Below the pieces are notes generated by a model that did not search any database, had not been told where the DNA came from, and saw only the letters and a program-made list of their open reading frames with translations. The position numbers and the translations under genes were made by a program. A DNA stretch of 64,000 nt from Biformimicrobium ophioploci (GTDB taxonomy: Bacteria; Pseudomonadota; Gammaproteobacteria; Pseudomonadales; Cellvibrionaceae): positions 186,001 to 250,000 of the forward strand of contig NZ_BSYJ01000002.1 in NCBI RefSeq assembly GCF_030270605.1. The letters are read 5' to 3'. Each line of letters opens with the position of its first letter. The stretch's first letter is position 1. Of this stretch, positions 52,525 to 60,501 are shown one piece after another.

Positions 52525-55500
52525 TTAGCGTGTAGTGTGCATGCCTTGAATCGTGCTATAGCTGAATTCGATATAGCCATCATTTGCCACGTCAACAAAG
52601 AACAGGTTGCCTCTTTCGATGGTGCCAAGAAGTTCTGGTGACCGGGTAACTTCATTGCCTGTGATTGGGTCGAGTGTGTACAAGGTCGAGTCAGCATAGT
52701 ACCCGATGTCATCGTCGTTAAGTGCAACTACAAGATTGCGATTTTTGTCTCCGTAATTTTGAACCGCCAGTGTGGTTAACTCGCCTTCGACCGGATAATA
52801 GGAAAGCAGCTCCAGTTCTGAATTAAAAGCTAGAATCCAGTAGTCAAAGACTATTTCGGCGGCTACGAATATTTCTTGACGTCCATCCGCGTCGATATCT
52901 CCGATCGCCAAGTCGACAATGTCCATGTCTGTGAAGTCAGGTTGCGTACCGACTTGGGCGGGAGAGGTGGCTAGACTCGCAATTTCCATGCTGCGCAGTA
53001 ATTTTCCTTCGTTTCCAGCCTCACCGCTCAGAACTCGAATTTCACTTTGGGACGCGACGATAAATTCCTTGCCCGCAGTGTCGTCCACGTCCTGCACCGA
53101 AAAACCTAGCGGGAACATTTCCGTATCAAATTGATCCAAAACAGTCTGATTTAAGGCATCTAGGGTGTAAACCAGACCGGTTTCGGTAATCACAGAAAAG
53201 TCGATATAGTCATCTTCATTTATGTAGCCGCGATCAAGTAGTTTACCGTCGCTTAATAGCGCGGGGGGCTTCCAAGAAATGGAGTCTGACGCGAGGCTAT
53301 AGCTCCCTAGTGATTTTCCGAGGAAATATAAGAATTCACTGCTTCCGTCCAAATCGATATCGGCAACCTTAGCATTTACCGTCAGAAGGCGGCCTTCCTC
53401 AATAGGATTGCTCCAGGAAATTGACCCCGTCGCTGGATCTAGCTGGAATGCGCGATGAGCGCCGAATGGCCCAAGCTGGTCTGTGGACTCGGCAAAAAAC
53501 AATAGTCGCTTGCTATTATCGTTTCTGGTTATTTGCTCCCCACCGGTAAAGATACCATCGTAGGTAGTAGTCATCGCGGTTTCCCACTCCAATACTGAAG
53601 GGGTTGCGAGACTTGCGACATAGAACTTCTCGCCCCATCCTGAAGCCCAGGCAACTTCTTGCTCTCCATCACTGTCAAGGTCGTCGAGTAGAAGATTGCT
53701 GCGTTCTCCGCCAGCTGCATCTTCACTCCAGTTGACGAGCAGTGCGTGCTCCGGTTGAGTGACGAGTGAAATAGACTGAAATGTGGTATCCCAATCAGAA
53801 ATCAGTAAAATTTCTTCACCTGAGCCGGGCTCAAGATCCTTGATTATGAAGTCAGCGGTGTAGCGCGTTTCGTCAGCAATAAGAAGGCTCTTTGTTTTAG
53901 GACTCAATATACGCAGTTGGTTTCTTGGAGAAAGGGCTACCAGTTCGTCCACCCCATCGCCATCCAGATCGCCAGCCTCTAGTTGGTTGCCAAATCCAGC
54001 TCCGAAAGCCCAAAGGTTCCGGTATTCCCCTTCGAAGAATTCATAGATGTATCCCCCCGAAAGCGCGATCTCTGGGTCTGCATCATTGTCGAATTGCCCT
54101 ATTGCGATTGATTGGCCTAAGCCCAATTTCGGCGATCGCCACTCCGTGGTAAGTGTTTTGGAGTCGAGAATTGCCAGGTGCAGACCTTGTTCTTGACTAT
54201 CCTCCTCGACAAGTATTGCCAGTTCAATCTCGCCGTCGTTATCCAGGTCGGCAGAATCAATGGCAATGACAGACTTTCCATCTACTTCAGTCCGTTGAGA
54301 TACTTCTCTTGTCTTTTCGTTGATAGCAATTAGCTCGCCTTCGGATCCGGATGTCCAGTACCCGGTTCCGACAAAGAATTTGCTGGGGGAGCCATCCTGA
54401 TAACGTACGGCATGGATGGAGAGAATAGTATTAACGTCTCTTGTAATAGAGAACGGGTGCATCCAGTTTTGTTCATAAGCACTACCGTTGAAAGCCAATG
54501 TGAAAAGGCGTTGCTTGCCATCACTAGCCAGGATTTCAGTGCTTCCATCACCATCAAAATCTCCGGCAATCATCATGTCGGGGTATTCTTGCCGTGGCGT
54601 AACAACGCCGCTTCGGCTGAGTGGAGGGTTTCGCAGCTCATCCACTACACGTATTGTGCCGGATAGGGGAATTGAAAAGTCATTCTGGGTAACTTCGATC
54701 TCCCAGTGAAAATCTGTTTCCTTTTTGAACAATGGGCTGCGGGGGTGCCATGTAACGAGTCCGCGGTTATCGATGGTCATGCCGTTTGGTCGAGCCAAGA
54801 ATCGGTACTCGAACGGGTCATTATCGGGATCGTTTACATCTACCGAAAAACTGGCGGTGGTACCAAACGCGAGAGAGTCAGGCGCCCCGGAAACAGTAAC
54901 TTCGGGTGGGGTGTCAGCTATGGTGACTGAGAGTGAAGCTGTCGCGTCATCAGTACCGTCAGATGCGATGACCGTAACGGTGACGTTATCGTCTTTCTCG
55001 AAATGCTCCGGTCCGAGCCTGTCAGTATCTGCGCCGGGAACAGGGGATTCATTGACACTCCATGAATAGCGCGTATCCAGGGCGTCTCCGTCGCTGTCGA
55101 CAACCGTTGCCGTTACCGTGATCTGGTCCGCCGTCTTCGGTGTGGAGGGTGAAAATATCAGCTCGGCAATCGTCGGCGCAGAGTTGGCAATCGTTACGGA
55201 AAGTGAGGCGCTTGTCTGTTCGGTGCCGTCAGAAGCAGTGACCGTAACAGTGACGTTATCGCCTTTCTTGAAATACTCCGGTCCGAGGCTGTCAGTATCT
55301 GCACCGGAAACAGGGATGTCATTGACGCTCCATGAATAACGCGTATCCAGAGAGTCTCCGTCACTGTCGGCAACAGTGGCTGTTACCGCGATCTGGTCTG
55401 TGGTTTTCGGCGTGGCTGGAGAAAATGACAGCCCCGAAACCGTCGGTGCAGAATTGGCCGGCGCGCTGCTATTCGCGGTCTTGTCTGAGGATCCGCTGCC

Positions 55501-55617
55501 GCCCCCGCCACCGCAAGCCGTTAGCGCAAGTGTGAGAGCGAGTGTCAGATAGTGCTGAAAGTACAGGGTTGGGCGCTGGCTCCCGCAGGGGGCCGTGGTT
55601 GGGGACTGTTTAGGCAT
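52525..55617 (-). CDS. Giant FG-GAP/VCBS-repeat lipoprotein, copy B
   Basis: A 1030-residue paralogue of copy A with the same order: lipobox LTAC, GGGGGSGSSDK linker, two Ig-like domains, a cadherin-like segment and an FG-GAP propeller (GDFDGDGSTEIL, ADLDNDGEIELA, GDLDGDGVDELV, DDLDSDGEQEVA, ADIDLDGSSEFL, GDIDADGRQEIF, DVANDGYIEF). About 745 bp covering the N-terminal domains are nearly identical in DNA to copy A, while the propeller is diverged throughout. GGAAGTCATGCC precedes the start. Confidence 0.88.
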   Translation of the reverse strand: MPKQSPTTAPCGSQRPTLYFQHYLTLALTLALTACGGGGGSGSSDKTANSSAPANSAPTVSGLSFSPATPKTTDQIAVTATVADSDGDSLDTRYSWSVNDIPVSGADTDSLGPEYFKKGDNVTVTVTASDGTEQTSASLSVTIANSAPTIAELIFSPSTPKTADQITVTATVVDSDGDALDTRYSWSVNESPVPGADTDRLGPEHFEKDDNVTVTVIASDGTDDATASLSVTIADTPPEVTVSGAPDSLAFGTTASFSVDVNDPDNDPFEYRFLARPNGMTIDNRGLVTWHPRSPLFKKETDFHWEIEVTQNDFSIPLSGTIRVVDELRNPPLSRSGVVTPRQEYPDMMIAGDFDGDGSTEILASDGKQRLFTLAFNGSAYEQNWMHPFSITRDVNTILSIHAVRYQDGSPSKFFVGTGYWTSGSEGELIAINEKTREVSQRTEVDGKSVIAIDSADLDNDGEIELAILVEEDSQEQGLHLAILDSKTLTTEWRSPKLGLGQSIAIGQFDNDADPEIALSGGYIYEFFEGEYRNLWAFGAGFGNQLEAGDLDGDGVDELVALSPRNQLRILSPKTKSLLIADETRYTADFIIKDLEPGSGEEILLISDWDTTFQSISLVTQPEHALLVNWSEDAAGGERSNLLLDDLDSDGEQEVAWASGWGEKFYVASLATPSVLEWETAMTTTYDGIFTGGEQITRNDNSKRLLFFAESTDQLGPFGAHRAFQLDPATGSISWSNPIEEGRLLTVNAKVADIDLDGSSEFLYFLGKSLGSYSLASDSISWKPPALLSDGKLLDRGYINEDDYIDFSVITETGLVYTLDALNQTVLDQFDTEMFPLGFSVQDVDDTAGKEFIVASQSEIRVLSGEAGNEGKLLRSMEIASLATSPAQVGTQPDFTDMDIVDLAIGDIDADGRQEIFVAAEIVFDYWILAFNSELELLSYYPVEGELTTLAVQNYGDKNRNLVVALNDDDIGYYADSTLYTLDPITGNEVTRSPELLGTIERGNLFFVDVANDGYIEFSYSTIQGMHTTR

Positions 55618-55751
55618 GGCATGACTTCCGTTGTCAGTTCATTCTTCTAGTTCTTCAGATATTGTCAATTGTTTAAATATGCGACAAGCGGTCCGGAGGG
55701 AAACTATGAAAAAGGCCCATGTTTGACGCGTAAACCTACATTTTGGCAAGA

Positions 55752-55900
55752 GTGGTCAGAGCCAACTGAAGGGGGCAGAGTGAAAACACTGACCCCACAT
55801 AAAAAGACTGCTCGGGTCAGAGCCAAGGCTCTGACCCCTCAAATCCGGAGACCCTCGGGGTCAGAGCTTGCGCTCTGACCCCATCAATTGCTCTGACCCC
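55752..55900. repeat. GGGGTCAGAGC palindromes, 2 copies and decayed ones
   Basis: Decayed pieces at 55752-55796, copies 55814-55838 (CAAG) and 55857-55882 (TTGC), and a right arm 55890-55900. This cluster lies between divergent genes, one of few not at a gene 3' end. Confidence 0.92.
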
Positions 55901-55966
55901 ATTTATCCCGATTCAGTGGTAAAATCCGCCCCAAAATTCTGACCAATTGATCACAGAGAGTTACTC

Positions 55967-56683
55967 ATGGGCCGCGCCTTCCAAAACCGCAAAGAATCAA
56001 TGGCGAAGACGTCGAACGCGAACGCCAGACTGTACAGTCGCTATAGCCGTGAAATCTATGTTTGCGCCAAATCTGGCGGTATCGACCCGGACGGCAACCT
56101 GGCGTTACGCAGCCTGATGGAGCGCGCCAAGCGCGACCAAGTACCGACGCATGTGATTGAAAAGGCGATTGATAAAGCCAAGGGCGGCGCAGGCGAAGAC
56201 TTCAAACCGGCGCGCTACGAGGGTTTTGGTCCGGGCAACTGCATGGTGATTGTGGACTGTCTTACCGACAACCCGAATCGCACGTTCGGTGATGTACGCC
56301 TGGCCTTCACCAAGACCAAGTGCAAAATCGGCGCCCAGGGCAGTGTGGTGCATATGTTCGATCACCTGGCGATCTTCGTATTCGCTGGCGATGACGAGGA
56401 AGCGGTCCTGGAAGCGCTGATGATGGCGGACGTGGATGTCACCGACATCGAGTGCGAAGACGGAAAGATCACCGTGTTTGCCCCGCACAATGAATACTTC
56501 AAGGCCAAGCAGGCGCTGCTGGATGGTCTGGGTGAAATCGAGTTTGAGGTCGACGAGATGCAGTGGCTGCCGCAGACCGAGACCGAGATTTCCGAAGACG
56601 ACAAGCCCATGTTCGACAAGTTCATGGCGATGCTGGATGACCTCGACGACGTGCAGAACGTTTATCACAACGCGGTGGTTTGA
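55967..56683 (+). CDS. yeeN: YebC/PmpR-family protein, YeeN-like
   Basis: A 238-residue member of the YebC/PmpR family, which acts as transcription or translation factor. The start [15 protein letters not shown], rather than the MAGHSKW of YebC, marks the YeeN branch. The [21 protein letters not shown] segment (about 85-105) is the conserved core. AGAGAG upstream serves as ribosome site. Confidence 0.9.
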   Translation: MGRAFQNRKESMAKTSNANARLYSRYSREIYVCAKSGGIDPDGNLALRSLMERAKRDQVPTHVIEKAIDKAKGGAGEDFKPARYEGFGPGNCMVIVDCLTDNPNRTFGDVRLAFTKTKCKIGAQGSVVHMFDHLAIFVFAGDDEEAVLEALMMADVDVTDIECEDGKITVFAPHNEYFKAKQALLDGLGEIEFEVDEMQWLPQTETEISEDDKPMFDKFMAMLDDLDDVQNVYHNAVV

Positions 56684-56696
56684 TAGCTAGACTTAT

Positions 56697-56763
56697 GGGG
56701 TCAGAGTGAACACTCTGACCCCTTTAAATCGATTTATGGGGTCAGAGCTTTCGCTCTGACCCC
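56697..56763. repeat. Two palindromes between yeeN and hipA
   Basis: Copy 56697-56722 has GAGT/ACTC arms with loop GAAC; copy 56738-56763 (TTTC) forms the 3' end of hipA. Confidence 0.97.
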
Positions 56764-58082
56764 AGGCATCCAAAAAGCCGCAGGTTATCTTCTATCTCTT
56801 CCGCGAGAGAGGCGGGCACCCCATGCTCCACCGCGAGGGCGGGCCACCGTGCAACGCTCGTTGTGACCTCTTCAATAATCCCATCAATTTTTTTGCGGCT
56901 GAAAAGCGGACTCAGCTTTTCCAGTGCATAGAAATCTTCTCTGACAAAGTCATCGCGCTTGCCGTTGAGAGTCATCCAGTGGCTGTTGACCCATTTACTG
57001 CCGGGGCGATAGCTGTAGGCCAGGTCGTAGGCGGGGGAGAGCGTCCATTTTCCGCCTTGCAGCAGGAAAGCAAAATTCTTCGAGTGATCGTCGTGGTTAC
57101 GCGCCACGATATTAAACACCATGCGCCGGAACAGTTGTTCTGCCTCTCTAGCCGATAGTTTCAAGCGTCGTGCAACGCTGAACAGTTCGGCATAGGAAAA
57201 GCTGCCGGGCGCCTTGTAATCCACGTGTGCAATGCCGTTCAGCATCAGGGTGTGGATCTTGTCGTTACCGCGTCGGTCGAATCGCTGCGTAATGAAATGA
57301 CGACGGTTGCCTTCCTCGAGTAAGTGGCTCGGCATCATGTCGATACCGCAATTACAGGCCATCAGGTAATAGACGTACTCCATGGCACCGTAACCAAGCG
57401 GATCTCCGAAGGTCTGTTTGTTCTTGTTGTATTCGCTGACTCCGTCGAACTTCATCAGGTAATGGGTAAAGCCCTCGGGTGTTTTGGTCTGGCCAGAGCG
57501 GACTTTGCTGAAATCTTCATTGAAAGCCAGCACGGCCTTGGGGCGCGCACCGCCGGCACTGGTGCCCACCGAAAGCAGGGCCAGCATAGCCTCGCGATCT
57601 TCCTGCCCGTTCTGGTTGAGAGAGACATTGAAGTCCGCGCGGTTATCCAGCACTTCCTGGGCGATGCCCACCAGGCTGTAGATCTCTACCTGCTGCGAGG
57701 CATTAAGGCTTTTGAGTTTGGTTGCCGGATGGTACTCCAGTGCGCCCATGCCGCGCGTGCCGGTGTACTGCAGTCTCTGCAGCGGGCTGATACTTTCCGG
57801 TTGCTTGCCCTGTGCGGCCACCCAGGCGTTGAGTACGGCATTACCGAAATCGTCGGGCAGGGAGTCCGCCACCAGTCCCGGCAGGCCCTTGAAGGTGCTG
57901 AAATTCAGCTCCGGGAATGAATAGATGTTGCGTGCAAGCGGCATGGTGAGTGGCGCCAGCTCGATGCCGCGCTTGATGAAAGCCGGATCGTATTCGAATG
58001 CGCCCACGCCGGTATCGCGATCGAAGCTGACTGCACCCAGGGCCTCACCCTGATAGGTAATGTTGAGGGCTTCCATCACCAT
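56742..58082 (-). CDS. hipA: HipA-family serine/threonine kinase toxin, palindrome-derived C-terminus
   Basis: A 446-residue HipA-like kinase. The N-terminal subdomain (GVGAFEYDPAFIKRGIELAPL) is followed by the phosphate-binding GTSAGGARPKAVLAF near 172-186, the catalytic loop NIVARNHDDHSKNFAFL and the metal-binding PAYDLAYSY. HipA phosphorylates glutamyl-tRNA synthetase or similar targets, causing growth arrest, and is neutralised by HipB. The final residues GSERKL and the TGA stop are supplied by the 56738-56763 palindrome. hipB overlaps upstream by 7 bp. Confidence 0.93.
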   Translation of the reverse strand: MVMEALNITYQGEALGAVSFDRDTGVGAFEYDPAFIKRGIELAPLTMPLARNIYSFPELNFSTFKGLPGLVADSLPDDFGNAVLNAWVAAQGKQPESISPLQRLQYTGTRGMGALEYHPATKLKSLNASQQVEIYSLVGIAQEVLDNRADFNVSLNQNGQEDREAMLALLSVGTSAGGARPKAVLAFNEDFSKVRSGQTKTPEGFTHYLMKFDGVSEYNKNKQTFGDPLGYGAMEYVYYLMACNCGIDMMPSHLLEEGNRRHFITQRFDRRGNDKIHTLMLNGIAHVDYKAPGSFSYAELFSVARRLKLSAREAEQLFRRMVFNIVARNHDDHSKNFAFLLQGGKWTLSPAYDLAYSYRPGSKWVNSHWMTLNGKRDDFVREDFYALEKLSPLFSRKKIDGIIEEVTTSVARWPALAVEHGVPASLAEEIEDNLRLFGCLGSERKL

Positions 58083-58399
58083 TCCGGGTTCTCCTCGTCG
58101 GATTTCTGTTGTCGACGTGAAGCGCGTTGCCGGCTTTTACCCTGATGTTTTGCCAGCTCGATAGGGGAGATGGTTTGCCTCGGTAGGAAGAGATCGAGCT
58201 GGGTGGTCAGGCCCAATGCCGCCATGATTGCGACGAAGATTTCCAGTTGCACCTTACCCTTTTCCGCATTGATCACCTGCTTGCGGGTGGTGCCAGCCAT
58301 CTCTGCAACCTGTACCTGGGTCAGGTCACGATTGAGGCGGGCCTGTTTGAGGCGTTCGCCGAGTTCGGCGGCCAGTGCGGTAGCATCTATAGGTTCCAT
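58076..58399 (-). CDS. hipB: HipB-like antitoxin/regulator
   Basis: A 107-residue Xre-family protein: LGERLKQARLNRDLTQVQVAEMAGTTRKQVINAEKG (about 14-50) is the helix-turn-helix, with a basic C-terminal tail (GKSRQRASRRQQKSDEE). The start at 58399 is preferred to 58432. It should bind and repress the hipBA promoter, where three inverted repeats are found. Confidence 0.9.
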   Translation of the reverse strand: MEPIDATALAAELGERLKQARLNRDLTQVQVAEMAGTTRKQVINAEKGKVQLEIFVAIMAALGLTTQLDLFLPRQTISPIELAKHQGKSRQRASRRQQKSDEENPEW

Positions 58400-58452
58400 T
58401 TTAAAGTCCCGTTTTGGGGTCGTTAATGGCAATATATTGGCTTGGGTACCAA

Positions 58453-58536
58453 AATTAGCACTCTAATTAGCGGTTGGCAATTTTAGCCCTTTAAGATCCG
58501 AAAAACGGAACTTTATCGTCATCTTAGCCGCCTAAG
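58453..58536 (-). promoter_or_regulatory. Candidate HipB operators, three TTAG-N4-CTAA inverted repeats
   Basis: AATTAG-CACT-CTAATT (58453-58468), TTTTAG-CCCT-TTAAGA (58481-58496, imperfect) and CTTAG-CCGC-CTAAG (58523-58536). They lie 54-140 bp upstream of hipB in otherwise gene-free DNA (58400-58592), centre spacing 28 and 41 bp. Confidence 0.5.
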
Positions 58537-58566
58537 TGCCGAAAATGGGATGTTGTTTGGGTGCTT

Positions 58567-58705
58567 GGGGTCAGGGCTTGCGCTCGATTTGTGGGGTCAG
58601 AGTGAGCACTCTGATCCCCTAAGTCGGACCCCAAAAGTCACTGCTAGATTTATCTAGGGGTCAGAGCCTCGGCTCTGACCCCATTCATCTATCCGCTCTG
58701 ACCCC
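58567..58705. repeat. GGGGTCAGAGC palindromes, 2 copies and partial ones
   Basis: Decayed copy from 58567, copies 58593-58618 (GAGT/ACTC arms, loop GAGC) and 58657-58682 (CTCG), right arm 58695-58705. Located between divergent hipB and the MscS gene. Confidence 0.94.
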
Positions 58706-58724
58706 ATCAATCCAGAGGGTATAC

Positions 58725-60092
58725 ATGCGCCACCCAGTCCGGCTTTTCCTCAGCGCCCTGGCGCTTGCGTTTCTATCCTCCCTGCTCATTGCGCAGGAAG
58801 TGCCTGAGCCGGGTGCAGAAGAGCCGGATCCGGCAGTCATTGCCGAGGCAGTGAGACAGGTACTGGCGGCGGGTATCGACTCCTTTGACCCAAAGCCGGA
58901 AGAAGCACAGACCACGGGCAATCCCCAGGTGAAGCTGGAGATCCTGCGTTACATGCTGGACCCGCTTCCCGTTGGTTCGCTGGGCAATGAGCTGGAAGCG
59001 TGGCGCCTGCTGGTACAGCAAGAGGCCACCCGGGTGTCCGAGGCGCAGCGCACGTTGATTGAGTATCAGGCGACCATGCCGAAGGCTGGTGAAAGCAAGG
59101 CGCCGGACCCAAAAGAAGAGGCGCTGATTGCTGCCAGCGCCAAAGCGCATGAAGCGCGTGCGGAAATGTTCGATCGGCTGCGGGTGGTGCTGGAGGAGTT
59201 TCGCAAGAAGGGCGGTGACCCTCAGGTGGCGGAGGAATATGCCACTTATATTTCCGCGGTGCGCGGCATCAATATGGACTGGAGCGAGCCGCAAACGGTG
59301 GTGCGCAAATTGCGTGCCTGGCTTTCTGCAGAGGAGGGCGGCAAGCGCTTGCTGCGGAATATCTTGTTCATGGCCGGCACGGTGGCTTTTTGCTGGCTGA
59401 TTGGCTGGTTAGTGAGTCGGTTGGTCACCGGGGTACTGCGTCGCAGCGAAAAACATTCGGTATTGCTGCAGCGTTTTCTGAAATCCTGGATTCAGGGCTT
59501 TGCGATCCTGATTGGCGTGTTGTGGGGACTGACCTCATTCGGCTTCAGCCTTACGCCCATGCTGGCATTATTGGGCGCAGCCGGCTTTATTCTGGCGTTT
59601 GCCCTGCAGGACTCCCTTGGAAACCTTGCCAGCGGCCTCATGATTATGGTGCAGCGCCCATTCGATGTTGGAGACGAAGTAGAGGCGGCAGGTGTATCCG
59701 GTACCGTCGAGAAAGTCTCTCTTTTTGGTACTTACCTGTCCACTGAAGAAAACAAACAGGTCCTGATTCCGAACAGCAAGATCTGGGAAGACGTAGTGGT
59801 GAATGCCACAGGAACGCCGACGCGGCGCCTCTCGATCAAGCTCCACGTGAACGCCTCAAACCATTCACTGGATGAGGCCGAGGAAGCGCTTTTGGCACAG
59901 ATGCGGAAACACCCGGATGTACTCGAGGATCCGCCGCCGGAGGTGGGACTTCAGGAAGTCAGTGCCGGCGAAATGGTTCTGGTCTGCTGGCCCTGGGTGA
60001 GGACGGCCAAGAAGGATCAGGTGCGCCGTGAGCTGGTAGCGAGTATTGCGCGTAAACTGAGCCTGGAGCGCGGGGCGACTAAATCGGAATAG
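58725..60092 (+). CDS. MscS-family mechanosensitive channel
   Basis: A 455-residue inner-membrane channel with a signal peptide-like start, a periplasmic helical domain of about 200 residues, two membrane segments (about 210-230 and 258-280), the pore helix LLGAAGFILAFALQDSLGNLASGLMIM (285-311) and the cytoplasmic RPFDVGDEVEAAGVSGTVEKV beta domain. Opening under membrane tension releases solutes in osmotic downshock. It has no partner gene. Confidence 0.93.
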   Translation: MRHPVRLFLSALALAFLSSLLIAQEVPEPGAEEPDPAVIAEAVRQVLAAGIDSFDPKPEEAQTTGNPQVKLEILRYMLDPLPVGSLGNELEAWRLLVQQEATRVSEAQRTLIEYQATMPKAGESKAPDPKEEALIAASAKAHEARAEMFDRLRVVLEEFRKKGGDPQVAEEYATYISAVRGINMDWSEPQTVVRKLRAWLSAEEGGKRLLRNILFMAGTVAFCWLIGWLVSRLVTGVLRRSEKHSVLLQRFLKSWIQGFAILIGVLWGLTSFGFSLTPMLALLGAAGFILAFALQDSLGNLASGLMIMVQRPFDVGDEVEAAGVSGTVEKVSLFGTYLSTEENKQVLIPNSKIWEDVVVNATGTPTRRLSIKLHVNASNHSLDEAEEALLAQMRKHPDVLEDPPPEVGLQEVSAGEMVLVCWPWVRTAKKDQVRRELVASIARKLSLERGATKSE

Positions 60093-60098
60093 ATGGCT

Positions 60099-60211
60099 GG
60101 GGTCAGAGCCAAGGCTCTGACCCCTTAAGTCGGATGCATGGGGTCAGAGTGAACACTCTGACCCCTTGGGTTAAGTCGGATAAGTGGGGTCAGAGCGCTA
60201 GCTCTGACCCC
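60099..60211. repeat. GGGGTCAGAGC palindromes, 3 copies
   Basis: Copies 60099-60124 (CAAG), 60140-60165 (GAGT/ACTC, loop GAAC) and 60186-60211 (GCTA), beginning 6 bp after the MscS gene. Confidence 0.97.
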
Positions 60212-60501
60212 ATCCATCGAATCAATAGCCGGTCCAATTTGGTGCGTGCTGTCAGATCTGACAGTTCGCATTGCACTCCTGGCGGGCAAAGCGATAGTAT
60301 TCTGCAAACCCCCTGCACATAATCGCCACTTCTTTCGTGTAACCCCTCTTTTCTATCGCTTGAGCCGATAGGAACTCACTTTCTCCTGCCGACTCCTTCG
60401 ATATCTTTCCACTCAGCAACAGATTCGTAGAGTGCGTTTCCGGTGATCTCGATGTTGTAGCCGTTGCGTAAGGAAAACCAAAAAAATAGGAGCAGGGCCT
60501 T
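60212..60501 (+). promoter_or_regulatory. Upstream region of TonB receptor 2 with a 16-bp palindrome
   Basis: 290 bp without a gene. CTGTCAGATCTGACAG (60249-60264) is a perfect 16-bp palindrome about 240 bp before the start codon; the rest is pyrimidine-rich. TAGGAGCAGGG precedes ATG 60502. The palindrome differs in sequence from the ones at 4450-4486. Confidence 0.5.
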
